Source of the DNA: Tritrichomonas musculus
Taxonomy: Eukaryota > Parabasalia > Tritrichomonadida > Tritrichomonadidae
Assembly (NCBI GenBank): GCA_039105265.1
Contig: JAPFFF010000007.1
Location: forward strand, 496,001 to 560,000
Length of the DNA stretch: 64,000 nucleotides
Direction of reading: 5' to 3'
This document shows, piece by piece, positions 39,778 through 48,984 of the stretch. The position numbers and the translations under genes were made by a program. The notes beneath the pieces were generated by a model, which saw only the letters and a program-made list of their open reading frames with translations, had not been told where the DNA came from and did not search any database. Each line of letters starts with the position of its first letter. The stretch's first letter is position 1.

Positions 39778-41712
39778 ATGTCTGTTAATAAGATTACTGA
39801 GCTCCTTAAAAATCATTCAATAATCGATTACAATTTAATATCAGATTCACTTAGCAGCATCTTGAGCGAAATGTGTCAAATTATTACTGATCAAAGTAAT
39901 GAATTAGACTCGATAAAAAAACAATTACCGAATTTTGCAATAAAAGCTGAAATGGAACAAAAATTAAAGCTTCAAAATGATTTGATAACTAATAATCAAA
40001 CTGGATTAAATAATCTTTGTCAAATAACTCAACAAAAATTAGAAACAGTAGCTCAAACTATACAATTAAATGCTGAAAATGCTGACAAGCAAATTTCTGA
40101 TATTAAAGATCAAATAGATTCAGAAACCTCACAAAAAATTAAAGAGATTCAAGGAGATTTTTATTTAACAAATCAGCAAATCAAAGAATTTCAAAATAGC
40201 ATCAATAATCAAAAAACAGAAATTGAAGAAAACAAGAATGGCCTCAAAGAAGTCAATGATTTTTTAAACAAAGCACAAGATCAATCCATAGAAGTTGTCT
40301 CTGCAAAACTTGAACAATTAATTGAAAAAGTTAGCCAACTTGAGGAAGAAAACAAAAACGACAGGGATTCGCTTCATACAAACATAGATGAAATTAAAGT
40401 TAACGTCGAAAAAATTAATAATGAGTCAAAGACAGAATTTGAATTAATTGAAAAGGATTTAAGAAATGTCAGATCAATTGTAGTTGATACGCCAGCAATT
40501 GATTTTGAAGGTACTGTTGATACAGAAGTAGTTGTTCGAGCAATTCAGAGAGATTCACGTCGAATTGATAGTTTTAATGAAACTATAAATTCAATTCGCC
40601 AGGAAAATAATTTAATTAAACACTTTTTTGCAGAAATGGCACAATGTCTTCAAATGTTCCAATTAAATATGTTAGATTTTGTTGCCGAGCATAATAAAAC
40701 AAAGAAAGAAATACTTCTTTTAAATGACGATAATACTAAACGTTGTAAAGCATTAAAAAATAATTTTTTCACATGCTCGGCAAACATTCAAAATGTTTTG
40801 GAGGCAACGATGAATGGAATGAATTTAGTTTCAAGTACATTCTCTCAAGTGTTTTCTTTCCTCGGGAAAATAACACCGAGACCATTGCCTCTTTTCAAAG
40901 ATTTTGATGATACATTAATTGAATTTCAGAAGCTATGTGATTCAATTACTACTCAAAATGAAAAAAATGAAGAATTGAATAAGCAAGAAGAGAATAAATC
41001 TCCAAGAAGTGTTCCAGATGAAATATTCAAAATCTCTCCTGTTCAATTACCAGATGTTTCCCAATTATTAAATCAAAAATTTTCTGCAATATCTAGATTT
41101 GACAAGCATGATAAAAAAGAAGAAAATTCAGTTAAACTTATTGGTTCTGGTGTTGACATTGAATTACGGCAAGATGTTAATAATATGAAATCTAAAGTTG
41201 ATGAATCGTATGAAACTGTAACGCATCTTAGAGACACAATCGAATCAAAGATAGAGAGTAAAGTGGATGCAGTTTCAATGGAAAGAATGATGGAAAAAAT
41301 GAGAGCGATGATTACAAAGCTTAGAGACCAAATAAATGCCCAAAATAAGTTATTAACAACCTATGTTCCAAGGAGTGAAGCAGAATCGCTTATACAACAC
41401 ATACTTAATTCAAAATTTGAAACTGCTGCTGGTGCAAATCATTTAGAATGCTTATTATGCGGTCGATCTAAATCAGCTGTCTCATCCTCGATACCAGGGT
41501 CTACCTGTTGTGGAGGAAACTTGCCAAGACTTTCTTCAAGCATAGCTAGTCCAGCAAATTCAAACAATCCGTATGAATTGATATACGGAAAAGCCTATGG
41601 ATCACCAATGCCTCAAGAAAAAAGGCAGGCTGCATTTACTTGCACTGAGAAATCAAGAAGCAGTTTAGCAGCTAACATGAGATTGAACAGCTCCACAAAA
41701 TATAAAAAGTAA
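39778..41712 (+). CDS. Coiled-coil protein with C-terminal Cys motif, DUF4795/QRICH2-like
   Basis: A 644-residue protein, mostly coiled coil (about 40-230, 240-330 and 460-550). After the last coil comes a short Cys cluster, LECLLCGRSKSA, then a Ser/Pro-rich tail containing CTCC-like and LPRLSSS phrases. The arrangement of a heptad-rich region with SKVDE and MRAMITKLRDQINAQ, then CxxCxR and a disordered tail with a proline, resembles the DUF4795 domain of QRICH2 and C16orf96, sperm-flagellum proteins. By that analogy it may belong to the flagellar axoneme. The match is by eye to a pattern and is inference. Only 201 bp separate it from the upstream TOR gene on the same strand. Confidence 0.55.
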   Translation: MSVNKITELLKNHSIIDYNLISDSLSSILSEMCQIITDQSNELDSIKKQLPNFAIKAEMEQKLKLQNDLITNNQTGLNNLCQITQQKLETVAQTIQLNAENADKQISDIKDQIDSETSQKIKEIQGDFYLTNQQIKEFQNSINNQKTEIEENKNGLKEVNDFLNKAQDQSIEVVSAKLEQLIEKVSQLEEENKNDRDSLHTNIDEIKVNVEKINNESKTEFELIEKDLRNVRSIVVDTPAIDFEGTVDTEVVVRAIQRDSRRIDSFNETINSIRQENNLIKHFFAEMAQCLQMFQLNMLDFVAEHNKTKKEILLLNDDNTKRCKALKNNFFTCSANIQNVLEATMNGMNLVSSTFSQVFSFLGKITPRPLPLFKDFDDTLIEFQKLCDSITTQNEKNEELNKQEENKSPRSVPDEIFKISPVQLPDVSQLLNQKFSAISRFDKHDKKEENSVKLIGSGVDIELRQDVNNMKSKVDESYETVTHLRDTIESKIESKVDAVSMERMMEKMRAMITKLRDQINAQNKLLTTYVPRSEAESLIQHILNSKFETAAGANHLECLLCGRSKSAVSSSIPGSTCCGGNLPRLSSSIASPANSNNPYELIYGKAYGSPMPQEKRQAAFTCTEKSRSSLAANMRLNSSTKYKK

Positions 41713-42678
41713 GGTGAAATGCTTCTGATTGGAAATGTTTATAATTAACTCTTGTAAGAAATTATTCTTTTATTGTTGTTTAAATGTTATGTAAATATAA
41801 ATTTTCAGGTACAAATCTAGTACGTTATAAATTGAGAGAAAGAACGTTATATATTTGAGACCCCTTACGCTATTGAAAAAGTTTTATTTTGAATGAGTGT
41901 CAGATTTGAAATTCTGAACTTTATTTTTTTTTATTAAATTTTTATGATAAAAATATTTTTTTTATATAACATGTCGTTTAGTTTAATAAAATGTCAAAAA
42001 ATTTTGCGGTTTCTAAACGTACTAGATTTGTACCTTAATATCAAAGAATTTTATTTATAGAAATATTTATTTATTTTATCAGTATTTATTTTCTTTGATT
42101 TTATCATATAGTGATATGGTTTTAATTACTCACCATATTTTGATAGCATAAAATTAATATAAAATCGTTATTTGTATATGTAACTTTTTGATACAATTAG
42201 TTTGAATATTTTACAGAAATTTTACGAAAAATTGTTTATTTTTCATCTTCATAAAAATAATAATTTATTTAAATATTTAAAGTATTTTATATTTTAAATT
42301 ATATCATAATAATTTTTATAACATATATCTCATTTACTTTCTCAAATAAAACAATATTTTTACCTATTGAGCATTAACTGTGCCAATTTCAGTTTTTGTA
42401 TAGTCCTATAAAAATATTTTTTTTTTTTGAATTAAAAAAAAGATAATGTTTTTTGGTCAAAAAATGAGAAAATGGTATTAAATATTTTATTAATCAAATA
42501 CTTTTGGAAATGTTGAGAAATTTTCAACCAGAGAACAAAGAAAATAATATAATTTTTGAGAATCCTCTCACAAATAATTTGGTTAAAAGTTTAATAAAAA
42601 GTGAGTTAATAAAAATAGAATAAATTCAAAATTGTGATTGTTTTAAATTTGAAGCAATTTCAAATTTTGCAATTACCA
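41713..42678. other. Intergenic spacer containing a MITE-like inverted repeat
   Basis: 966 bp between plus-strand genes. Apart from the inverted-repeat element at 41808-42035 listed separately, it is AT-rich with T runs. No ORF is supported. A GTG at 42634 opens the frame of the next gene, but its first ATG is at 42679. Confidence 0.55.
41808..42035. mobile_element. MITE-like 228-bp element with perfect 20-bp inverted ends
   Basis: The ends are AGGTACAAATCTAGTACGTT at 41808-41827 and its exact reverse complement at 42016-42035, with 188 bp of AT-rich non-coding DNA between. A perfect 20-bp pair with seven G/C positions is hard to get by chance in such a spacer, so a non-autonomous DNA transposon is my preferred reading. 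I find no clear target-site duplication beside it, which weakens the call. A long-range hairpin in the 3' region of the upstream transcript is the alternative. Confidence 0.5.
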
Positions 42679-43755
42679 ATGTCATCTAAACAATCTAGAC
42701 CTATTTTTAGACCTGGAAAAAGCATTGGAAACTACTGCATTAAAAGATTAGTTGGTCAAGGTGGTTATGGAGATATTTATGAAGCATATGACCAAGTTAA
42801 TCAAAAGAGCATTGGAATGAAAGTCGAATTGTTAGTATCAAAAAAAAAAGCTCTTAAGCGTGAATATGATATTATACAAAATCTTCATTCACCATATTTT
42901 CCTGAGCATATTGATTATCAAGAAACAGAACAATATAAATACTTGTGTATGGAACTTTGTGGACCCTCAATTTCCACAATTAGGAAAATTACGCCCAACC
43001 GCATTTTAGAACCTTCAACAATATTAAGGGTTAGTATTGAAATGTTGAGAGCAATTCAAGAATTTCATGAAGCAGGTTATCTTCATAGAGACATTAAGCC
43101 TTCAAACTTTTTGATACGCCCTAGTCGAAAGTACCCTATTTGTCTAATTGACTATGGTCTTTCATGCACAATGGATTATGAAAGAAACGAATGCTTAAGA
43201 TCAAATGAGCATTTACGTTTTGTTGGTACTTCAAAATATGCATCACTAAGAGCTCATGCTGGAAAAGAACTTGGTCGTCGTGATGATCTTTACAGTTGGT
43301 TTTTATCAATAATTGAATTATGGATAGGTCGACTTCCGTGGGCCTCATCTAATGATAAACAAAAAATATATGAAATAAAGAGAAGCACAGATATAACAAA
43401 GTTAATTGAGCCCCTTCCAAAGCCAATGCTTTCTGTGTATAAATTGATCAGAAGATTAAATACAGAAGATAAACCTGACTACGATCTTATTATAAGTTTT
43501 ATTGTTGAAGCAATGAAAGAGATTGGAGCTTCTTGGTTTGAACCTTTTCAGTGGGAAAAAATGGATGTTTCTGAGTTTTCTGCATTACCAACTCTATCTC
43601 CTCCAGATGATGAATTACCAAATATTCCAACAGACCTTCCCGAGCCAGTGATTCCACCTATGGAATTCGTACCTTTTGCAAACCAAAGAAAGCTTTCATA
43701 TTCAAATGGAAGAAGAGACCAGCTTTGGTTATATAGAAATTTCAAGCCAAAATGA
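42679..43755 (+). CDS. CK1-family protein kinase
   Basis: A 358-residue Ser/Thr kinase of the casein kinase 1 group, which is expanded in trichomonads. The glycine loop is VGQGGYGDIY (25-34), the beta-3 Lys is 48 (GMKVE), HRDIKPSNFL starts at 136 and DYG is at 158-160 (CK1s use DFG or DYG). The substrate-recognition region ASLRAH with RRDDLYSW replaces the APE motif, as is diagnostic for CK1 and the tau-tubulin kinases. All catalytic residues are present. A Pro-rich tail of ~60 residues follows the domain. The start is taken at the ATG 42679; the frame is open 15 codons upstream, without an ATG. Confidence 0.92.
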   Translation: MSSKQSRPIFRPGKSIGNYCIKRLVGQGGYGDIYEAYDQVNQKSIGMKVELLVSKKKALKREYDIIQNLHSPYFPEHIDYQETEQYKYLCMELCGPSISTIRKITPNRILEPSTILRVSIEMLRAIQEFHEAGYLHRDIKPSNFLIRPSRKYPICLIDYGLSCTMDYERNECLRSNEHLRFVGTSKYASLRAHAGKELGRRDDLYSWFLSIIELWIGRLPWASSNDKQKIYEIKRSTDITKLIEPLPKPMLSVYKLIRRLNTEDKPDYDLIISFIVEAMKEIGASWFEPFQWEKMDVSEFSALPTLSPPDDELPNIPTDLPEPVIPPMEFVPFANQRKLSYSNGRRDQLWLYRNFKPK

Positions 43756-44146
43756 TTAACTTTATATTTCTTATCCTTTTAAATTTTATATTTAGCTTTT
43801 TGTGATTATTCGATTAATGGTGATTAATTTTACCAAAAAGAAAATGTTTAAAAATAATAATTATTGAATTGTTTTATGATTATATACTATTTTTATTTGC
43901 GAGTTTTGATATGGAATTATGCCTCCATAGATACAGGTCAACATTTTTAATTGTATTTCTGTATAATTTCGAGAAATGTATCAATTGTTTGGTAAGGTCA
44001 GTTCCTAGGCTTTGTTGCAACTATCTTGTTTGTGATAATTGTATTTTTAGGCAAAATTTTAAATTGAATAAATTGTTTTTAAAAAGTTGTATTTTCTCAA
44101 CTCAATTTAATAACTTTTTAAATGGATTTATAGATAAAATATTGAA
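43756..44146. other. Intergenic spacer
   Basis: 391 bp of AT-rich DNA. A 101-codon open frame (43869-44174) crosses into the next gene in another frame and has no recognisable content; I do not support it as a gene. Confidence 0.5.
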
Positions 44147-44989
44147 ATGCAATTTTCTTGTTATGCGACTCTAGTAATAGGAGCAGAGCAATCCGGAAAG
44201 ACTACATTTATTAATCACATTCTCGATAATTTCGATACAAAAAGATCTGCATGTGCTGTCAATATGGATCCATCAACAGAAAAGTCTTTTGATTTTTCAA
44301 TTATTGACATTCGAGAATCATGCGATTTTAAAGATTATTTAAAACAGTATGGCCCAAAAAATGCATTACCTATTTGCATGGAATTTATATTACAAAATGA
44401 AGAATGGTTTGACAGATGCATATTTAGTAAAAATGTAAAATATATGTTGTTTTATATGCCTAGTGAAATGGATATTTTATTACGAGTTGGGGTACTTCCA
44501 AGATTAATTCAAATTCTTCACTCCGTTAATTGTAATGTTTCTATAGCAAACCTCCTAGATTCTCAATTTGTACTTGATCCAATGAAATTTGTTGGTGGGT
44601 ATTTATATTCAATGTCAATTGTATCATTAATGAATGTACCTCATATCAATATTTTAACTAAATATGATTTGCTAAATGAAGGTCAAATTCAGGATTTAAA
44701 TCGGTTATACCTAAGTGATGATTTAAAAATCATTCAATATGTATCATCATTAAATCCACGGTTTCAAAAAATGACATCAAAAATATACGCTTTAATCCGT
44801 AGTTATAATTTTGGATCATTTATTCTGTTTGATGTCGCTGATCAAGCGAGCATAAAGCAGTGTATAAAAATTCTTGATGACAAATTAATGTATATTCAAG
44901 ATAAAGATGATGAAGAAGAAGAAGATAATAAAGACGATGATATAGATGATCATGAAGAAGAAATATGGCCTCAATTCTATCGTGCATAA
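44147..44989 (+). CDS. GPN-loop GTPase (GPN2/GPN3-like) with altered GPN motif
   Basis: A 280-residue SIMIBI-class GTPase. In other eukaryotes GPN1-3 assist assembly and nuclear import of RNA polymerase II. The P-loop GAEQSGKTT is at 12-20, NMDPS at 39-43 matches the NLDPA motif, and SIIDIRE fits the family DIRE. LLDSQFVLDP and TKYDLL give the remaining guanine site. The defining Gly-Pro-Asn loop, followed by Gly-Ala/Gly in relatives, reads GPKNAL (69-74), so the Asn that senses the gamma-phosphate region is Lys. The C-terminus is a long acidic tail (DDEEEEDNKDDD) seen in some GPN1-type proteins. Two methionines fall in the first frame region, and the ATG at 44147 gives the shortest complete P-loop strand. 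Confidence 0.85.
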   Translation: MQFSCYATLVIGAEQSGKTTFINHILDNFDTKRSACAVNMDPSTEKSFDFSIIDIRESCDFKDYLKQYGPKNALPICMEFILQNEEWFDRCIFSKNVKYMLFYMPSEMDILLRVGVLPRLIQILHSVNCNVSIANLLDSQFVLDPMKFVGGYLYSMSIVSLMNVPHINILTKYDLLNEGQIQDLNRLYLSDDLKIIQYVSSLNPRFQKMTSKIYALIRSYNFGSFILFDVADQASIKQCIKILDDKLMYIQDKDDEEEEDNKDDDIDDHEEEIWPQFYRA

Positions 44990-45123
44990 TATTAAATTTC
45001 TACAAATGTTTGTTTTGGTAAACTATTATTAATATTTCTATTGCATTTCATAAATTGTTTTTTTATTGGTTAACAAAAAATTTAAAAAAAAACTTAACTA
45101 TTTAAAATTTAGTTTCTCCATTT

Positions 45124-46068
45124 ATGTCAACAGAGAATAATACAGAAGCCCAAAAAAATGAAAGCCAAGAAAAAAATTCAAATCTTCTTGAAACAATTCA
45201 GAATTCGCCAAATTTCTTTGATTTAGCAATTTCTCATTATAACGAAATAGAAAATGGAGCTCTCGCGTTTTGTTCAAACTATCTTGATATTGATCAAGTT
45301 CCTAGAATTCTAGATTTTTTGCCTGATTCTAAATCCAAAATTACTTTTCTAGATTTTTGTGTTTACCAACGCAAATATGATGAAAAGTCAATTCACCAAA
45401 AGCTATTTCAAGCTTATGTTGACTCTCTTCCAACGCCCACAAAAACAGTCCGAATTTGTGACGAGCAAGAACCACTCAAAAGTTTTCGCGAGAAGTTTTT
45501 AAATTTCATACAATATTCCAATTATCTATCTTCATGGTCATATGAAGGTGTTGATAATCGGTATATTGATGAAAAACTCTTTCTGCTACAAAAATGTAAA
45601 TTATATGAAGAATGTGCTACTTTACTTTTGGAAAGTGGAATGACGCTTGAGCAAATCGTTGACTTTTGTGATAATTGTGAAAATCAAGCTATTTTTACCC
45701 TAGTTGCAAAGAAAATTAAAGATAAAAATTTGCTTTGTCAATTATTAAATGAACGAGGAGAAGTAATTACAATATCTGATGTTATAAGCACAATTAATGA
45801 TCAAATAATGGTAGAAGAGTTAAGGCCTTTTTTTGATAAGGTCACAACACAACGAATAGAAGAAACAAAGAAAATAAAATACGAAACAACAATTAGCCAA
45901 ATTGTACTGAAAGACAAAATTGCAAGATTGAAGAAATTTGAACGCGGTTCAGTAGAAATTGATGAAAATACGAATTGTGCAGTTTGTTTAAATCCAATTG
46001 GAACAAGCCCTTTTTGCTTAACGCAAAATAATATCATTGTTCATAAAGAATGTATATCAAAAATTTGA
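45124..46068 (+). CDS. Short Vps39/Vam6-like C-terminal protein (CLH repeats plus zinc finger)
   Basis: A 314-residue protein resembling the C-terminal third of Vps39 (HOPS) or its CORVET counterpart TGFBRAP1/Vps3. The central part is helical with clathrin-heavy-chain-type repeats, as in DEKLFLLQKCKLYEECATLLLESG, split here by my reading at ~155-178. The end has CAVCLNPIG followed by a spaced VHKECI, matching the degenerate RING-like finger of the family. The N-terminal CNH propeller (several hundred residues) is absent, and no coding sequence for it precedes the gene. It would act in tethering of endosomes or lysosome-like vacuoles. Its start at 45124 is the first ATG after an in-frame AT-rich spacer. 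Alternative: a Vps41/Vps11-type fragment, less likely. Confidence 0.65.
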   Translation: MSTENNTEAQKNESQEKNSNLLETIQNSPNFFDLAISHYNEIENGALAFCSNYLDIDQVPRILDFLPDSKSKITFLDFCVYQRKYDEKSIHQKLFQAYVDSLPTPTKTVRICDEQEPLKSFREKFLNFIQYSNYLSSWSYEGVDNRYIDEKLFLLQKCKLYEECATLLLESGMTLEQIVDFCDNCENQAIFTLVAKKIKDKNLLCQLLNERGEVITISDVISTINDQIMVEELRPFFDKVTTQRIEETKKIKYETTISQIVLKDKIARLKKFERGSVEIDENTNCAVCLNPIGTSPFCLTQNNIIVHKECISKI

Positions 46069-46233
46069 TATATAGTTCGATTTTGTTATATATACAAATT
46101 ATCGTTTGTTACTTTTAGAATTTTTATTTATATCTAAAGTATTTAAAATATTAAATATGATTGGTGATTTATTTTTATTTTTTTATGAAAAAAATAAAGT
46201 AAATGAATGATATATGATAAAAGATATCAAATT

Positions 46234-46241
46234 AAAAAAAA
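46234..46241 (-). terminator. Pol III terminator of tRNA-Ile
   Basis: An A run on the plus strand, so a T8 run in the tRNA transcript direction, immediately after the discriminator base. Confidence 0.75.
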
Positions 46242-46314
46242 TGGTCCCACAGGGACTCGAACCCTAGACCTTTGCGTTATCAGCACAACGCTCTACCGAC
46301 TGAGCTATGAGACC
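46242..46314 (-). tRNA. tRNA-Ile(GAU)
   Basis: A 73-nt gene on the minus strand that folds as a complete cloverleaf. The acceptor stem GGTCTCA pairs with TGGGACC, the D arm is GCTC/GAGC, the T arm has TTCGAGT, and the discriminator is A. The anticodon arm TTGTG-CTGATAA-CGCAA puts GAT at positions 34-36, which reads isoleucine AUC/AUU. A run of eight Ts directly follows the 3' end on the transcribed strand as a Pol III terminator. CCA is not encoded beyond the discriminator. The body resembles eukaryotic tRNA-Ile(AAU) with A34 changed to G. Confidence 0.95.
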
Positions 46315-46487
46315 TCCATTTTCAAACTTTTTGATTTTATAGAAGTATTAATAAAATGTATGATGTAATTTTACAATGAAGGAGCTGCATTATAATATTA
46401 TGCATAAACTACAAAGCAACTAATAAATTATTATCATATAGTTACTTAAAAACACTTTTAATATATATAATTTAAAAACATTAAAAA

Positions 46488-47567
46488 TTATAACAATGAT
46501 GGTTCCGAGGAAAAGGTAATATTTTGAAGCTTAATCATTATCGAATCCGTTTTTTGCTGAGTATTGGTTAATTCATTTTTAGATTTCTCAATTTGTGACA
46601 AAAATGATCGATCAATAACAGAGGGGCATGACATTAAGGTTCGCAACTTTTTACAAGTAGCATCTAATTCTTTCTTTAATTTTTCAAGTGATTTTTTCTG
46701 TTTTTCGATTATTGGCTGATAGGCTGCATCTTTTTCTTGTAAGTATTTTTCTATTATTTTTTTAATCTTTTTTGCTTCATGTTCGCTTCTATCGCTTGAT
46801 TTATACCTTTTAATCTGTTTAATATATTTCTGAAAGAGTAAAACTTCGTCATAAGAAAAAGCATCTGGAGTTTTTTTTGTAACATATTGATATAATTGTT
46901 TCATTGCTTCTAAATATTTTTTAGACTCTTCTTTTTTGCTTGTAAGTTGAGATTCAAGATTTGAAACAAGAGTGAAATCTGATTTTAATGCACGTGCAAA
47001 TTTTTCAACAACTCTCTTTTTAACATTTTCAAAAGTGCCAGGATATTGGTAAATTAATTCACTAAGTTCAGAATGCAGCTCGTTAAGTTCAAGTTTAAAA
47101 TTAAGTGTACTTGTTTTCATTTTAATAAGAGATGGTTTATATGAATTAATTTTTCTTTGAATTTTATTTATCATAGCATCTTCTCTTTTAACTAATAAAT
47201 TTTGTTTCCATCTTCTCCCAAACAACAAAGCTTGAGCTTCACCGATTTTTGTTCTTATTTCCAAATTTTCTGCGTTGATCGATTGAATTGTAAATCCTTT
47301 TTCCATAATATTATTTTTATAATCGTGTTTATCTTCTTTTTTCTCTTTTAATAATGTTTTTATTTGAAGTTCTGTTTGGCATATTAATTTTTCTCTTTCG
47401 TCATTTAATAATGTTTGAAAAATTTCGATTAATCTATCTTCAGTAAAATGAGAAGATATATCGTGTTGCTCCATCTGACGAGAAATATTATCGTGCGCAA
47501 TAGTTTGAAATGTTTGAGTTAATAAAATAGAAAGATGAGATAGGCGGTAAGTTTGAGCTTCATTCAT
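46488..47567 (-). CDS. Coiled-coil protein of unknown function
   Basis: A 359-residue, highly charged protein. Residues ~60-180 and ~195-350 are predicted by eye to be long coiled coil, with Lys/Glu-rich heptads; the N-terminal ~50 residues are a short non-coil part. I recognise no family. It is divergently arranged with the CCDC96-like gene, with only 137 bp between the two ATGs, so they may share a promoter region and a cytoskeletal or flagellar role (inference). A kinetochore (Nuf2/Spc-type) protein is another possibility that I cannot support. Confidence 0.7.
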   Translation of the reverse strand: MNEAQTYRLSHLSILLTQTFQTIAHDNISRQMEQHDISSHFTEDRLIEIFQTLLNDEREKLICQTELQIKTLLKEKKEDKHDYKNNIMEKGFTIQSINAENLEIRTKIGEAQALLFGRRWKQNLLVKREDAMINKIQRKINSYKPSLIKMKTSTLNFKLELNELHSELSELIYQYPGTFENVKKRVVEKFARALKSDFTLVSNLESQLTSKKEESKKYLEAMKQLYQYVTKKTPDAFSYDEVLLFQKYIKQIKRYKSSDRSEHEAKKIKKIIEKYLQEKDAAYQPIIEKQKKSLEKLKKELDATCKKLRTLMSCPSVIDRSFLSQIEKSKNELTNTQQKTDSIMIKLQNITFSSEPSLL

Positions 47568-47704
47568 TTTTTCAAAATCAAAACAATTTTCTAAAGATTG
47601 AAAAGCGGACGTTTATATAAATTGAAAAAATATGGTTATATATATTTGAATGCATAACTGGTTGATATTAATAACGTATAAATTTTTTTTTTCTTAGATT
47701 ACAT

Positions 47705-48844
47705 ATGAGTGGAACAGAAAGAAGCCAAGGATCTGAAGATGAAGGATCAGAAAGCGTCGCTTCAATGTTTCAAAGCCAGTCTTCTCTTGGATCATCGCTT
47801 AAATCTTCATTTGACTCTGATTCCGAAAATCAAGAAGGTATGTATGAAGATGAACTTGATCCAGAATTCAAAGAAAAATTCGAAGCAGCAAAAGCTCAAT
47901 TTCTACAGTTACGAAACCAGTCAATTATGATTCAAAGACGTTTAATCGATACTATACCTCAACTTGGATTTGAAGATTCTTCTTCTTCATCGGGGGTATC
48001 AGATTTTCAGCATCGTTATCAAGATACACTTCAACGTCTAGATGAAAGAAGAGCTGAATATGAAAAGACAAAGCAGCATTATTCAAATGAACTTGAACAA
48101 CTTCAGGCTCATTGCACGCAATCTGATAATGAACGAACGGAGAAAGAAGATCAATTCAGGAAAGTTCGAGCTGATGCATTTAAAGAAGCCATTATTCAAA
48201 GAACAAATAAGCCTATAAAAGCTGCTGATATTAATACAAAAGAAACGCAATTATCTCAAAAAGAATTTGATTTAGAGCAAGCTAGAATTGACTTTATTAG
48301 AACAAAAAATAAGCATAAGCAAACTGAAGATGAGCTTAACAAGCAAGATCAATTATCAGAAGGTCTTCACCTTATTGATTTTGAACAATTGAAAATCGAA
48401 AATCAAACTTTGAACGAGAAAAAAGCAGAAAAAAGTCAAGATCTTGAAAAAATCAGAAAGAAGATTGAAGTTAATGCTCACACTTTAACACATGTTAAAG
48501 AAAAGCTTGCATTTGTTATGAAGCATAAAATGCAATTACAGAAACAACAAGAAGACATGGATAATTCATATGCGCAATCTCGTTCTAAACTTGCAACAGC
48601 AAGAATTCATCGTGATAAAGTCAGAGATGAAAACTCAAATTTGAAGAAGTCAAGTGGTCTTATTGGTATGACAGACCTTCTTTATGACTTTGAAAATAGA
48701 AGTAACGAACTTGAATTAATGCAAGATCGATTAACTGAATTGAAGACAAGATGTAACGATTTGAGGAGCATGCAACATGAACTAGAAGCTAAGATTTCAC
48801 AAAGACAGCCACTTGATCCATCTTTATTACGAATGAATAGGTAA
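47705..48844 (+). CDS. CCDC96: CCDC96/CFAP184-like axonemal coiled-coil protein
   Basis: A 379-residue protein with an acidic, Ser-rich N-terminus (~1-55) and a coiled coil to the end. The segment LHLIDFEQLKIENQTLNEK (about 218-236), followed by HTLTHVKEKLAFV and later LIGMTDLLYDFE, is the conserved core of the CCDC96/CCDC113 (DUF4201) family, nearly word for word. In other flagellates these proteins form a complex along the axonemal doublets near the nexin-dynein regulatory complex and help control beating (established for CFAP184/CFAP263). Trichomonads have several flagella, so the role fits. The gene is shorter than vertebrate CCDC96 because the N-terminal acidic part is small. Confidence 0.88.
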   Translation: MSGTERSQGSEDEGSESVASMFQSQSSLGSSLKSSFDSDSENQEGMYEDELDPEFKEKFEAAKAQFLQLRNQSIMIQRRLIDTIPQLGFEDSSSSSGVSDFQHRYQDTLQRLDERRAEYEKTKQHYSNELEQLQAHCTQSDNERTEKEDQFRKVRADAFKEAIIQRTNKPIKAADINTKETQLSQKEFDLEQARIDFIRTKNKHKQTEDELNKQDQLSEGLHLIDFEQLKIENQTLNEKKAEKSQDLEKIRKKIEVNAHTLTHVKEKLAFVMKHKMQLQKQQEDMDNSYAQSRSKLATARIHRDKVRDENSNLKKSSGLIGMTDLLYDFENRSNELELMQDRLTELKTRCNDLRSMQHELEAKISQRQPLDPSLLRMNR

Positions 48845-48894
48845 TTAATTTCGTTTTTTATTTTCTATTTTATATTTGATAAAATTTTTGAAGC

Positions 48895-48899
<5 letters not shown>

Positions 48900-48931
<32 letters not shown>
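48900..48931 (+). repeat. Poly-T tract of about 32
   Basis: Uninterrupted T run in the 140-bp spacer between two coiled-coil genes on the same strand. It is likely part of the 3' region of CCDC96 or a nucleosome-free promoter tract. Confidence 0.8.
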
Positions 48932-48934
<3 letters not shown>

Positions 48935-48984
48935 CATTCAATTTTAAACATTTTTGAAAGTAACGTCCTTGTTAACGTCTGTAA

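Noticed and set aside
43869-44174. 101-codon ORF upstream of the GPN gene
   Set aside because: Hydrophobic, without family likeness, and it overlaps the true GPN start in another frame.
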